Shown here piece after piece: positions 24,443 through 33,314 of a stretch of 64,000 nucleotides of DNA. Both the position numbers and the translations under genes were made by a program. Source of the DNA: JASLZO01 sp965247995 (lineage in GTDB: Bacteria > Chloroflexota > Dehalococcoidia > UBA6926); NCBI GenBank assembly GCA_965247995.1, contig OZ252041.1, positions 1,488,001 to 1,552,000 on the forward strand. The letters run 5' to 3'. How positions within the stretch are numbered: the stretch's first letter is position 1; the number at the start of each line of letters is the position of its first letter. The notes beneath the pieces were generated by a model that did not search any database, had not been told where the DNA came from, and saw nothing but the letters and a program-made list of their open reading frames with translations.

Positions 24443-26038
24443 TCACCTTCGGCGCCCGCCAGCCCGTCGTCCCCCCCGGTCGTCGCGGGCGGTGCGCCGG
24501 CTGCGGTCTGGAAAGATGTCCTCGGCGAAGCGGATCTGGCCGCTGTCTTCTCCCTGCTGCTTCTGTTGGTATTGCTGGAAGAAGGCGTCGAAATCAAACT
24601 GCTCTTCCTCGCTTGCTTCCCCTTCGTCCTCGCCCTCGTCTTCGCTGCCCGCGGGCTCAGCTTGGAGCCGTGCTTCCTCCGCAGCCTCTTCTTCCGCCAG
24701 TACCTTCAACGCGGCCTCGATGTCGGCTTCGCTATCCGTTGCGATAGCGGGGGCTGCGCTCTCGATGGCTGCCACCGGCTCCGCAATGGGTTCCTGCGCG
24801 ACCGGAGCGACTGTCTCGGCTGCGATAGGAGCCGTTTCTACGGGCACCGGGGCAGCGGTTTTGGTCGTTGCCGCTGGGGCGAGAGGTTCGCGACCTCCAG
24901 CATCGCGTTCGGACTCGAGGATTGCCGTCGCGACGGCGGCGGCTGCACGCTCTGCGGCCTGTTCCGGGCCGCGGGCGGTCCTCTCACTCTCCTGAGCGAG
25001 AACCTCTGAATTGCTGCGAATGTCGATGCGCCAACCGGTCAGTTTTGCCGCTAACCGCGCGTTCTGACCCTCGCGTCCAATGGCGAGCGAGAGCTGCCGG
25101 TCCGGGACCACCACCAACGCGCTCTTGTCTTCAATGATCTCGACCCGGGTGACCTGGGCGGGACTCAGAGCCTGTGAGATGAACGCCCTCGGGTCCGAGT
25201 TCCACGGGATGACGTCGATCTTCTCGCCGTGGAGCTCGTTCACGATGTTCTGGATCCGGACTCCCCTGAGTCCGACGCACGACCCAACGGGGTCGACGCC
25301 GTCCTGCCTCGCTTCAACACCGACCTTCGTCCGGTACCCCGGCTCACGGGCGATCCCTCGGATGACCACGATGCCGTTGGCGATCTCGGGCACCTCAAGT
25401 TCAAAGAGACGTCGGATCAGGTCCCGGTGGGCACGCGAGACTGTGATCTGCGGCCCGCGTTGTCCACGTTCGACCTCGCGGATCAGTACCCGGAGGCGCT
25501 GGCCGGGGCGATAGTGCTCGGTTGGCACCATCTGGTCGGCGGGAAGAACGGCCTCTGTACGTCCCAGGTTCACGATTACTTGGCCTGGCTCGAGCTTCTG
25601 GACGACGCTCGATAGGAGTTCGTTTACATGACCCGCGAACTCTTCGAAGACCACGTCCCGCTCCGCCTCCCGAAGGCGTTGCATAACCACCTGTTTGGCG
25701 GTCTGCGCCGCGATCCGTCCGGCGTCTTGCGGGGTCTCCTCGATATCGATCGTCTCGCCGAGCTTGATGCCATCACGGATGGCCCGAGCGTCGTCGAGGG
25801 AGATCTCAAGGTTTGAGTCGGTGACCGCCTCGACCACCGTCTTGGTGATGAAGACTCGGATCTCGCCGGCACTCGGGAGGATCCGAACCGTGACGTTGTC
25901 GACATCCGACTCCGGGTCCCTGCTTTCTTTCTTGAAGGCGGAAACGAGGGCGGCTTCAATCGCGCTGAGAATGACTTCCGCCGGCAACCGACGCTCGGTC
26001 GCAAGCTGCGTCACGGCCAACAGGAAATCGCTCTTCAC
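24443..26038 (-). CDS. nusA: Transcription termination/antitermination protein NusA
   Basis: NusA binds RNA polymerase and nascent RNA. From the GTG at 26038 it is 531 residues: the N-terminal domain (SDFLLAVTQLATERRLP), S1 (PGQVIVNLGRTEAVLP), KH1 and KH2 (GVDPVGSCVGLRGVRIQNIV, SLAIGREGQNARLAAKLTGW). A long low-complexity Ala/Glu-rich C-terminal tail of about 170 residues ends in an Arg-rich segment (RRTARDDRGGRRAGGRRR). The tail replaces the acidic repeats of enterobacteria. The open frame extends to 26188 but conservation begins at the GTG, which has GGAGAGGAGG upstream. No rimP precedes it, unlike the common order. Confidence 0.95.
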   Translation of the reverse strand: MKSDFLLAVTQLATERRLPAEVILSAIEAALVSAFKKESRDPESDVDNVTVRILPSAGEIRVFITKTVVEAVTDSNLEISLDDARAIRDGIKLGETIDIEETPQDAGRIAAQTAKQVVMQRLREAERDVVFEEFAGHVNELLSSVVQKLEPGQVIVNLGRTEAVLPADQMVPTEHYRPGQRLRVLIREVERGQRGPQITVSRAHRDLIRRLFELEVPEIANGIVVIRGIAREPGYRTKVGVEARQDGVDPVGSCVGLRGVRIQNIVNELHGEKIDVIPWNSDPRAFISQALSPAQVTRVEIIEDKSALVVVPDRQLSLAIGREGQNARLAAKLTGWRIDIRSNSEVLAQESERTARGPEQAAERAAAAVATAILESERDAGGREPLAPAATTKTAAPVPVETAPIAAETVAPVAQEPIAEPVAAIESAAPAIATDSEADIEAALKVLAEEEAAEEARLQAEPAGSEDEGEDEGEASEEEQFDFDAFFQQYQQKQQGEDSGQIRFAEDIFPDRSRRTARDDRGGRRAGGRRR

Positions 26039-26102
26039 CCTGCCGTCGCCTCCTCTCCTATCCCTCTCTACACGGCCCGCGTTTCGGGCCCATGAATGAA
26101 AA

Positions 26103-26123
26103 GAGTGGGAACTCGCCCCACTC
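26103..26123 (-). promoter_or_regulatory. Hairpin in the nusA leader region
   Basis: GAGTGGG-AACTCGC-CCCACTC is a perfect 7-bp stem about 65 bases upstream of the nusA GTG, in the 253-base gap before the divergent gene that starts at 26292. It may be part of a 5' leader used for autoregulation, or an operator. I see no other gene in this gap. Confidence 0.4.
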
Positions 26124-26291
26124 ACATCACCCGTCCGTGGCCCTTTGATAGACAACCGAACTATACCAGCGGCACTTCCCAACAACAACTGCGCTGGTCC
26201 TTTGGCAAGGGCCGGAGGGCGGCCGTTCCTTGAACATCAGATCCTCTCTGACGGCGGACTCCGATTGCGATGTACGATGGGGCGACGCCTG

Positions 26292-28019
26292 ATGTCACAG
26301 ACTCTCTCCGCGGCCTTGCCGTTCCCACCCAAACACGTTGCACGGCCCGCGCGATATACGGGCGGAGAGTGGGGGAGTTTCGTTAAGTCGTGGGACCAAA
26401 CTATGGTCCGCGTGTGCATCGCCTATCCGGACACTTACGAGGGCGCTGTTCTGCGTCCGTCGGTGAATGCTCTGTATGCATCCCTCAATGCCTTTCCAGA
26501 CGTGGTGGCGGAGCGAGTCTTCGCGCCTTGGCCAGACTACGTAACCGCGCTGCGATCGATAGGAGCGCCACTAACGTCACTTGAGTCGCGCCGCCCGCTT
26601 TCGGACTTTGATGTCGTAGCCATCTGTTACCCAGACGAACTGAGCGGCCCCACGATCCTGGAGCTGCTCGACCTCGCACATCTGCCGACCGACGCAATCG
26701 AACGTGACTGCACGCATCCACTGGTGCTCGGTTGGGAGGAGGAACCCCGGAACCCAGAACCGCTCGCCAAGTTTCTCGATGCGTATCTCGTCGGCGATGT
26801 CGAAGTTGCGATTCAGAGTGTCGCTCGTGTCTTGGTTGAACAGCGGACCTCGAGTGACCCGACGCCGGACAAATCCAGGCTGTTGATGGCGCTCGGTGCG
26901 CTTCCGGGGGTCTACGTCCCATCTCAGTACGGGGAACACGCGGATGGAAGGCTCGGCCCTCGCGTCGGATCTAGCGCACCGGCGGTCGTGAACCGCGTGG
27001 TCTGGGAGGACCTCTCGTCCGCTCCGTCAGCATCCGTGGTGCCCCACCTCCAGGCGACGCCGGACCGACCTGCGATCGAGGCTGATCGCGGGTGTCCTGC
27101 GGGTTGCGATGGCATCAGGTTCGGGCTGCATTGGGGCCCATTCCGAAGCCGCGGCGCCGAGGCTGTTGCGCAGGCCTTGAATCGGACCGCGCGTAGCACA
27201 GGATTTCAAGAAATCGCGCTTCACAGCACGTGCCTCCATCACCGTGCCGATCGGACCGAGCTCGTACAGGCTGCTCTCGACGCAAGCAACGGTTCGAACA
27301 CGCATCTCCGACTCCCCGTCCTGGCGCCGGCCACAGCATCCGCGGATATCGTCCGCCAGTTGCGAAACGCGAAACAAAATGTCGCAATCGGCCCGATCGT
27401 CTTCGGCACAGGGGTCGAAGGCGAGTGGATGGACGCAATGAGTGCCGCGCTTGTCGACTGCGCAGGGCAGGGAGGCCTCGGGAACCTCCGAATAACAGCC
27501 GTGTTGGGCCATCCAATGGCAGGGGATCCCGGGCTTCTTGAGCGGGATGGAATGTCCATCTCGCGGTGGATGCGTGCCGTGCCTGCGAGTCTTCGTCAAC
27601 TGCGGGTCGCGGCTGCGTTCTTCGTGCCGCGGGCGTTTACCGTGTTGGAGCGCACTGGCCAGTTGGCCACCGAAGAGATGAGCGACCAGTTGTCCGCATT
27701 ACGTGCAGCTCTGGGCCGACGGGTGTCGATCTCAGTCGGCCACGAAGTTCGCCTCGCACGGATCGAAGCTGCAATCGCCCGTGGAGGCAGAGAAACCGGC
27801 GAAGTGGTCCGTCATGCGTGGAACCGCGGGTGCTACCTATCTGGTTCTGCGGGGGCCCCCCAAGATGCGGATGTCTGGAACGAGGCGTTCACGGCAGTTG
27901 GGTTGAGCGCCGATCTCCAGGCGGGGCAGACGCTCGATAGTGACGACGCTGTCCCGTGGAGTCATCTTGCGGGATGGCAAGATCCCGCGTTGGTGCAACA
28001 AGTCCGCCTGGAGGATTAG
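26292..28019 (+). CDS. TIGR03960-like B12-binding radical SAM protein with a degenerate cluster motif
   Basis: The 575-residue product follows the TIGR03960 layout: an N-terminal segment PARYTGGEW, a B12-binding-like domain with VRVCIAYPDTYEGA near residue 39, DAYLVGDVEVAI near 160, then the radical SAM domain. Where active members have RGC-xxx-C-xx-C, this protein reads RGCPAGCDGIRFG, so the third Fe-S Cys is Ile and the cluster probably cannot form normally. The DUF2344 partner is 25 kb away. I chose the ATG at 26292, just before the conserved part; a longer frame begins at a TTG (26145). Confidence 0.75.
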   Translation: MSQTLSAALPFPPKHVARPARYTGGEWGSFVKSWDQTMVRVCIAYPDTYEGAVLRPSVNALYASLNAFPDVVAERVFAPWPDYVTALRSIGAPLTSLESRRPLSDFDVVAICYPDELSGPTILELLDLAHLPTDAIERDCTHPLVLGWEEEPRNPEPLAKFLDAYLVGDVEVAIQSVARVLVEQRTSSDPTPDKSRLLMALGALPGVYVPSQYGEHADGRLGPRVGSSAPAVVNRVVWEDLSSAPSASVVPHLQATPDRPAIEADRGCPAGCDGIRFGLHWGPFRSRGAEAVAQALNRTARSTGFQEIALHSTCLHHRADRTELVQAALDASNGSNTHLRLPVLAPATASADIVRQLRNAKQNVAIGPIVFGTGVEGEWMDAMSAALVDCAGQGGLGNLRITAVLGHPMAGDPGLLERDGMSISRWMRAVPASLRQLRVAAAFFVPRAFTVLERTGQLATEEMSDQLSALRAALGRRVSISVGHEVRLARIEAAIARGGRETGEVVRHAWNRGCYLSGSAGAPQDADVWNEAFTAVGLSADLQAGQTLDSDDAVPWSHLAGWQDPALVQQVRLED

Positions 28020-28043
28020 CCGGAGCGCACGCTTGGCTCCGGC
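28019..28043. terminator. Hairpin between the radical-SAM-like gene and the convergent MBL gene
   Basis: GCCGGAGC (28019-28026), a 9-base loop and GCTCCGGC (28036-28043) form a perfect 8-bp GC-rich stem at the convergent gene boundary. There is no strong T run, so termination strength is uncertain. Confidence 0.6.
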
Positions 28044-28062
28044 AGCGCGTCTTCTGAGAGTC

Positions 28063-28839
28063 CTAAACCTCGAACACTGCTCCCGTGTTACCGACCGATA
28101 TGTTCCACCCGGTCTCCCGCTGGAGACGGTCGATCTCGTGACGGACCTCATGTTCGGAGCTGGGGAACACGTGGACGCCGACCACTCGTGGCGCCCAGCC
28201 GGACGTATCGATCAGTCGTTCGACTTCTGTGCGTACGGTCGCAGGGATCATATGGCTTGACCGGTTCGCACGGTCCGCCTGCGAATCCGGAAACGTGAGC
28301 TCTGTTAGCAGCACGTCGGGAGGGCGCGTTGCTAGCGCCGTACTGAAACCTGGGCCAGTGTCGCCCGTGTAGTACAGCGTCCGGTCCGACCGCGTTACCC
28401 GGTATCCGACCGCGGGAACGCCGTGGAAGGCCGGCAGCGGTGTCACCACGTATTCGCCGATGCTCAACTCGGTTGAAGGCTCGACGCCGTGCAACTCCAG
28501 GAGAGGGAGTCCGTCCCCTGCTTCCCGCTCCTGGAGCTTCGGTCGGATCACGCCGAGCACGTGCTCCAAGAGAACGTCGATGGTGTCTTGGGGGCCATAG
28601 ATGTGGCGTGTACCAGGCCGCCCGTCCATCCCGGCCCGGAAGACCAATTCGACTGCATCACGGATGTGATCGAAGTGCCGATGAGTGAGAAAGATATGGC
28701 GTATGCGGCCCTGTTGCTCCGCCGAGAGGGATCGCGTGAGGCTGCCCGCATCGAGCGCGATCGACCCGTCCACGACAATGCTGGTCATCGCATGGTCAGA
28801 GGATTCGAAGTTGTTCAAGCCGAGGATGCGAGCTCGCAT
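28063..28839 (-). CDS. MBL-fold metallo-hydrolase (phosphodiesterase-like)
   Basis: The metallo-beta-lactamase signature THRHFDHI (HxHxDH) lies near residue 52, followed by further metal ligands in PAFHGVPAVGYRV and YYTGDTGPG. The length of 258 residues and the C-terminal VHVFPSSEHEV suggest the cyclic-nucleotide phosphodiesterase/RNase Z-like group, but the substrate is unknown. I use the ATG at 28839; a TTG two codons upstream is also possible. It is the last gene of a four-gene minus-strand run. Confidence 0.85.
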   Translation of the reverse strand: MRARILGLNNFESSDHAMTSIVVDGSIALDAGSLTRSLSAEQQGRIRHIFLTHRHFDHIRDAVELVFRAGMDGRPGTRHIYGPQDTIDVLLEHVLGVIRPKLQEREAGDGLPLLELHGVEPSTELSIGEYVVTPLPAFHGVPAVGYRVTRSDRTLYYTGDTGPGFSTALATRPPDVLLTELTFPDSQADRANRSSHMIPATVRTEVERLIDTSGWAPRVVGVHVFPSSEHEVRHEIDRLQRETGWNISVGNTGAVFEV

Positions 28840-28951
28840 AGGCAACGACTAGCGCGTAGCGTCACATTCTTAATCGGCGGCATCGAAGATCGCAGGCGTC
28901 GGTGCGCAGGAGATCACGGGGATCCATCTACGCATTCATCCGAATCTGGAA

Positions 28952-29827
28952 TCACGGAACCGCGCTGTCCTCTAGTTCCTGGTACCGTTCGAGCTCGAGG
29001 ACGACGTTGCGTTCCGCGAGCGGCATCGTGTCGGCCAACAGCGGTTCGGTCGTTCCTTGGTTCGAAAGAACCTCGAGACCGCGCTCGATCGCCCGTGCGG
29101 CGACGCCAATCGCGATGCCTGAGAAACCGATGATTTGGTACCCCATCACGCCGAGTCGCTCCGTGGGCACCAATGGTGTGCGGCCGCCCTCGGTCAGGAC
29201 GACCATGAGCGGGGCGTCTCGGTCGATGAGTCCCGGCAACTGTTCTAGGTCGCCGGTTGAAGGGACTGCGGCAACAAATGCGCCATCCGCGCCTGCGTCG
29301 ATGTACGCGCGGGCGCGGATGGCCGCTGCATGCAAACCCTCTGACTCGATGGAGTCGGTTCGTGCGATGACGACGAAGTCCGGGTCCGTTCGCGCCTTGA
29401 GCGCGGCGTTCAGCTTGCCCACCATTTCCTCGGTCGAGACGACCTCGGTGCCCGCCAGGTGCCCGCATCGCTTCGGATCGCGCTGATCTTCAAAGAAGAT
29501 GCCGGCGACACGCGCCGATTCCATCTCCGTTACGGTCCGAGCGACCTGCAGCGGTCCCCCGTAACCGGTGTCAGCATCGGCAAGTACCGGTAGCGACGTT
29601 GCTGCTGCGATGCGGCGGGCTTGACCGACAGCCTCATCCCTGGACACGAGCCCCACATCTGGCAGCCCGAGCAATGATGCCGCAACGGCCGATCCGCTCA
29701 TGCCGACGGCGCGGAACCCAGCCTTCTCGATCAACTTTGCGGAGAACGCGTCGTATGCGAACGGAACGACGATGGGCCGCGGTGCCGCGAGAAGTGATCT
29801 GAGGGCCTGTCGGGCGTGGGTAGTCAT
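28952..29827 (-). CDS. Isocitrate lyase/PEP mutase superfamily enzyme (oxaloacetate decarboxylase or 2-methylisocitrate lyase-like)
   Basis: From the ATG at 29827 the product is 291 residues. It has the superfamily motifs VVPFAYDAFSAKL, DADTGYGG near residue 86, FFEDQRDPKRCGHLAG near 118 and VIARTDS. The KRCGH motif carries the catalytic Cys used by lyases of this group. Candidate reactions are cleavage of methylisocitrate-like acids, oxaloacetate decarboxylation and carboxyvinyl-carboxyphosphonate-type chemistry; the sequence alone does not decide. It lies between the isochorismatase-like and MBL genes, so a small catabolic operon is likely. Confidence 0.88.
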   Translation of the reverse strand: MTTHARQALRSLLAAPRPIVVPFAYDAFSAKLIEKAGFRAVGMSGSAVAASLLGLPDVGLVSRDEAVGQARRIAAATSLPVLADADTGYGGPLQVARTVTEMESARVAGIFFEDQRDPKRCGHLAGTEVVSTEEMVGKLNAALKARTDPDFVVIARTDSIESEGLHAAAIRARAYIDAGADGAFVAAVPSTGDLEQLPGLIDRDAPLMVVLTEGGRTPLVPTERLGVMGYQIIGFSGIAIGVAARAIERGLEVLSNQGTTEPLLADTMPLAERNVVLELERYQELEDSAVP

Positions 29828-29881
29828 GGGTTGTCCCGGTCGCATATGCGGCCAACTAGGAGACAGGACACTCGTTGCCTC

Positions 29882-30637
29882 CTATGGGCGAACCGTGGCC
29901 GAGACCGTATCCAGCATGGGCAGCAACTCTTCGAGCGGCAACACGTCGGCGTACTTCTGCGCGATGTCAAACAGGTTGATCGCGTGGGAGGCCTCTCCCC
30001 TGTCCCATACGCAGTCTTCCGGCACGACGCACCGGAAACCGTAGCTCATGCCGTCAACGACGGTGCCCCGGACGCAACCGCTCGTCGTGCAACCAACCAC
30101 GACCAGCGTGTCCACTCGGTGGTTGACGAGCTGTGTGATCAAGTTGGTGCCGAAGAAGATCGACGGGAACCGCTTATAAATGATGACGTCGTCCGGCTCG
30201 GGGGTCAGCGGTTCGACAATCTGGGCGCCTCGGCTCCCTGGGAGGTTGTAGTCGGCAGCCAATGAAGGGATCTTCTCCGCGTATCTGGCGCCTTCCTGCG
30301 TTCCGGTCCGTTCACCCTGGGCGTACATCACCGGCCAGCCTTTGCTCCGGAACTGGGTGACGAGCCTCTCGATCTTCCAAACGGCCTTCCAAGCGTCTTC
30401 GCCCACCGCGGTCGCGTACTGCTCCATCGCTTCCTGGATCGGCACCGGACCTTCGCCAGTCGTGCGGTACTGCGCGTCGATGATGAGCATGCCAGGGCGT
30501 TCACCGATACCGACGCTCGCCCCGAAGCCGCTCCTTTGGTAGACAACCCGGTCGCGATCCGAGATGAACCGGTCCCACGGCCTTGGTCGGGCCGACGGTC
30601 CGCTAGCGCTTTGCTGCTGTTTCTCGCCGAGAGTCAT
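29882..30637 (-). CDS. Isochorismatase-family amidase (N-carbamoylsarcosine amidase-like)
   Basis: The 251-residue protein carries the cysteine-hydrolase triad: Asp in MLIIDAQYRT near residue 54, Lys in IIYKRFPSIFFGT near 154 and Cys in VVGCTTSGCVRGTVVDG near 183. The long N-terminus and the CTTSGCVRGT motif are typical of N-carbamoylsarcosine amidase and maleamate amidohydrolase relatives rather than isochorismatases of siderophore synthesis. It would hydrolyse an amide or ureido compound. Neighbours are an SDR upstream and a PEP-mutase-fold enzyme downstream. Confidence 0.88.
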   Translation of the reverse strand: MTLGEKQQQSASGPSARPRPWDRFISDRDRVVYQRSGFGASVGIGERPGMLIIDAQYRTTGEGPVPIQEAMEQYATAVGEDAWKAVWKIERLVTQFRSKGWPVMYAQGERTGTQEGARYAEKIPSLAADYNLPGSRGAQIVEPLTPEPDDVIIYKRFPSIFFGTNLITQLVNHRVDTLVVVGCTTSGCVRGTVVDGMSYGFRCVVPEDCVWDRGEASHAINLFDIAQKYADVLPLEELLPMLDTVSATVRP

Positions 30638-30764
30638 GCGTCCAGACCTTCCTTTTTTGGGCTGTATGCGAATTGCTCGTGGGTCGGCATATGCGTTGGT
30701 CCATTCCGTCGTTGAGACCGGCGCCGAGCTTCGGTCGCCTGGTGGACTGAGTCTCGCGACCTCA

Positions 30765-31577
30765 TCAGTCCATCTGCATGCCGCCGTTCACATTGATCGC
30801 CTGGCCAGTAATGAGGGATGCGTCGGGTGTGCAGAGCCATGCGATCACGCGCCCGATGTCTTCGTCGGAGGCGACACGGCCCAACGGAACGCGGGCGGCC
30901 GATGCGGCCCACCCGCCCTGGGCGTCGCGCATTGAATCCATCCGTGATGTATCGACAGGACCTGGGCAGACCGCATTGACGGTGACGCTGTACGGCGCCA
31001 ATTCATGCGCCAGGGCCTGTGTAAAGCCGTGGATCGCAAAGTTCGCGGCATTGTACGCGGCGGTGTTCGCGGAGCCGCGTCGGCCGGCGATCGACGAGAT
31101 ATTCACCACGCTGCCGCCGTCGTTCTGGCGCACGAGCACCTGCCCAACCGCCTTCGAAAAGAGGAACGACCCCATCACCTTGACGTCGATCACCCACTTG
31201 AACACGTCCTCGTCGACATCGACGACCGGGACCCGGTCCTCACCGCGCGCCGCCGCTGCGTTGTTCACCAGGATGTCGATCCGCCCGAACTGGTCCATCG
31301 TCTGGTCCATGACTCTGTTGACCTGCGAAGAATCGGTAACGTCGCAGACCGCCTCGATGCATGTCACACCGTGAGCGCGGACCTGGTCAGCAGTGCTCGA
31401 GATGTCGCGCCAGCCGATTTCCTTCTCATCGCTCGGGAAGGTCGCAGGGTCGCGACCTGTGCCCGTGACGACGATATGTGCACCTTCCTCCGCCAGGGTG
31501 ACCGCCGCCGCGCGACCGATACCCCTGAGACGCCCGGCGCCTGTGACAATGGCGACTTTTCCATCCAACCGACCCAT
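30765..31577 (-). CDS. Short-chain dehydrogenase-like protein with catalytic Lys replaced
   Basis: From the ATG at 31577 the product is 270 residues with GRLDGKVAIVTGAGRLRGIGRA at the N-terminus, NNAA near residue 110, NISS near 160 and a C-terminal NVNGGMQMD. The active-site motif, normally YxxxK, reads AAYNAANFAIHG. Tyr is kept but Lys is Asn (codon AAC instead of AAG/AAA). The substitution would be expected to reduce classical oxidoreductase activity. The cofactor loop is also longer than in standard SDRs (TGAGRLRGIG). It heads the four-gene catabolic run. Confidence 0.88.
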   Translation of the reverse strand: MGRLDGKVAIVTGAGRLRGIGRAAAVTLAEEGAHIVVTGTGRDPATFPSDEKEIGWRDISSTADQVRAHGVTCIEAVCDVTDSSQVNRVMDQTMDQFGRIDILVNNAAAARGEDRVPVVDVDEDVFKWVIDVKVMGSFLFSKAVGQVLVRQNDGGSVVNISSIAGRRGSANTAAYNAANFAIHGFTQALAHELAPYSVTVNAVCPGPVDTSRMDSMRDAQGGWAASAARVPLGRVASDEDIGRVIAWLCTPDASLITGQAINVNGGMQMD

Positions 31578-31644
31578 GGTGCCCCCCGAGTTCCGCTTGT
31601 GCGACGCGCGAAGTATACGCGTGGGTCGTAGGTAAGCTGGGGTC

Positions 31645-32781
31645 ATGCGAACGTCGGTGACAATCGGGCGGATCGCCGGAATCCCGATCGCTGTGCACTA
31701 CACGTGGCTAGCCGCTTTCGGTCTAATCACGTGGTCGCTGGCCGCGGGATTCTTTCCCCGATTCTTCCCTGGCTGGGAGGCGACGACCTATTGGTGGCTC
31801 GCGTCGATCGCCACCATCACGCTCTTCGGGTCGGTGCTTGTCCACGAACTGGCGCATTCGACCGTGGCATTGAAGCGCGGGATCGGGGTCGAGAGCATCA
31901 CCTTGTTCATCTTCGGAGGGGTGAGCAACCTCCGCGCCGACTCCTCGAGGGCGTCGGATGAGCTCGTGATCGCGTTGGTGGGACCGCTGACCAGTGTGGG
32001 GCTCGGGGCGATGGCCTGGCTGGTGCTCCAAGCCGTCCCGCACGAATTGGAGATGTTGCGTGCCCTGGTCAGCTACGTGGCACTGACGAACCTAATCCTG
32101 GGGGCGTTCAACCTTTTGCCCGGATTCCCCTTGGACGGTGGCCGTGTGCTGCGGGCCCTCGTGTGGGCGATAACACGCAACTTCGCGCGCGCCACCGCGT
32201 TGGCGGCGATGGCCGGACAGGCCATGTCCTTCGCATTCATTGCTTTCGGCGTTCTTCAGATCCTGGATGGCCGCGTCATCTCGGGGATGTGGATCGCGTT
32301 GGTCGGATGGTTCCTGAACGCAGCAGCCAGCTCCGGGCGACGTGAGGTCCAAACGAACCCCATCCTTGGCGACGTCTTAGTAGCCGAGTTAATGGAGCCA
32401 TCAGTCGCGACGGTCAACGCCGAATCGTCGGTCGAGGCGCTCATGACCCAGCTGCTGCTACCGAACGGCATCCGGTTCGCCGCAGTGGTCGATGATGAGG
32501 AACGGGTGGTCGGTGTCGTGTCGGTAACGGACATCCGCCGGTCGCCGCAACACACCTGGTCGGATGTCACCGTGCGCGACATCATGACTCCCGCGCCGTT
32601 GCACACCATCGCTCGGGACGGATCCGCATCCGGCGCGCTCCGGTTGCTGGCAGAGCGGGACGTGAACCAACTGGTCGTCATGGACGCGGAACGGCCGGTT
32701 GGAGTCTTGAGTAGGTCCGACATCATCGACCATCTCGACCTGCGGCGGGAGGCCGAGAACCGGTCGGGCCAGCATAGCTGA
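31645..32781 (+). CDS. Site-2 protease family (M50) membrane metalloprotease with CBS domains
   Basis: The 378-residue protein has six or so membrane segments in its first 230 residues, the zinc motif LVHELAHS (HExxH) near residue 68 and the second ligand in NLLPGFPLDGGRVLRA near 158. A tandem CBS pair follows (VAELMEPSVATV, VRDIMTPAPLHTI). This is the usual Rip3-like architecture of intramembrane proteases that cleave anti-sigma factors or other membrane proteins, with the CBS pair sensing nucleotides. It is divergent from the SDR gene. The ATG at 31645 is a good start. Confidence 0.92.
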   Translation: MRTSVTIGRIAGIPIAVHYTWLAAFGLITWSLAAGFFPRFFPGWEATTYWWLASIATITLFGSVLVHELAHSTVALKRGIGVESITLFIFGGVSNLRADSSRASDELVIALVGPLTSVGLGAMAWLVLQAVPHELEMLRALVSYVALTNLILGAFNLLPGFPLDGGRVLRALVWAITRNFARATALAAMAGQAMSFAFIAFGVLQILDGRVISGMWIALVGWFLNAAASSGRREVQTNPILGDVLVAELMEPSVATVNAESSVEALMTQLLLPNGIRFAAVVDDEERVVGVVSVTDIRRSPQHTWSDVTVRDIMTPAPLHTIARDGSASGALRLLAERDVNQLVVMDAERPVGVLSRSDIIDHLDLRREAENRSGQHS

Positions 32782-32838
32782 GCCCAATAGCCCCATGCTA
32801 TCCTGCGTGCCGTCCCGGTGAAACCTCTCGGAGGGTGT

Positions 32839-33306
32839 ATGACGACCGACGGTGCCGCGACGGACGGGGACCGCCAGGTCGCCCGGGATGTTCTTTCCGG
32901 CTATGTAGGGCACCGCGGCGCGCTGCTCATGGCGTTGCTTGAGATCCAGTACCGACTGGGGTACATCCCTGAAGAAACGGTCGAAGACGCGGCGGAACTG
33001 CTCGGCCATTCGTATCCGGACGTATGGGGTGTGCTCACCTTCTATGCCGACTTCAAGCTGGGCAAGAAAGCCGGACATTTCATTGACGTGTGTATCGATA
33101 CGCCATGCCACGTGAACGGTGCCCGGTCCATATGGGGCGCGCTTGAGGACTCGCGGTCTGACGCCAGCGGCGAGGCGGCGTTCCAACTCCGCCGAACATC
33201 CTGCCCAAGACTGTGTTCACAAGCGCCCGTGATTGCTGTGGACACCCAATGGCGCGGCCGCATGACGCCGGATGCCGCGCGCACCATCGCCGCCACGCTC
33301 AACTGA
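32839..33306 (+). CDS. NuoE-like [2Fe-2S] subunit of an NAD(P)H oxidoreductase
   Basis: The 155-residue protein has a thioredoxin-like [2Fe-2S] domain with CIDTPCHVNGA near residue 85 and SCPRLCSQAPV near 125, matching the C-x4-C ... C-x3-C pattern of NuoE/HoxE/FdsG. The preceding helical region contains ALLEIQYRLGYIPEE. I chose the ATG at 32839 because GGAGGG precedes it; a GTG at 32818 is an alternative. It lies 8 bases before the NuoF-like gene, so the two encode partner subunits that pass electrons from NADH to quinone, ferredoxin or another acceptor. No complete complex I operon is present. Confidence 0.9.
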   Translation: MTTDGAATDGDRQVARDVLSGYVGHRGALLMALLEIQYRLGYIPEETVEDAAELLGHSYPDVWGVLTFYADFKLGKKAGHFIDVCIDTPCHVNGARSIWGALEDSRSDASGEAAFQLRRTSCPRLCSQAPVIAVDTQWRGRMTPDAARTIAATLN

Positions 33307-33314
33307 ACCTGATC

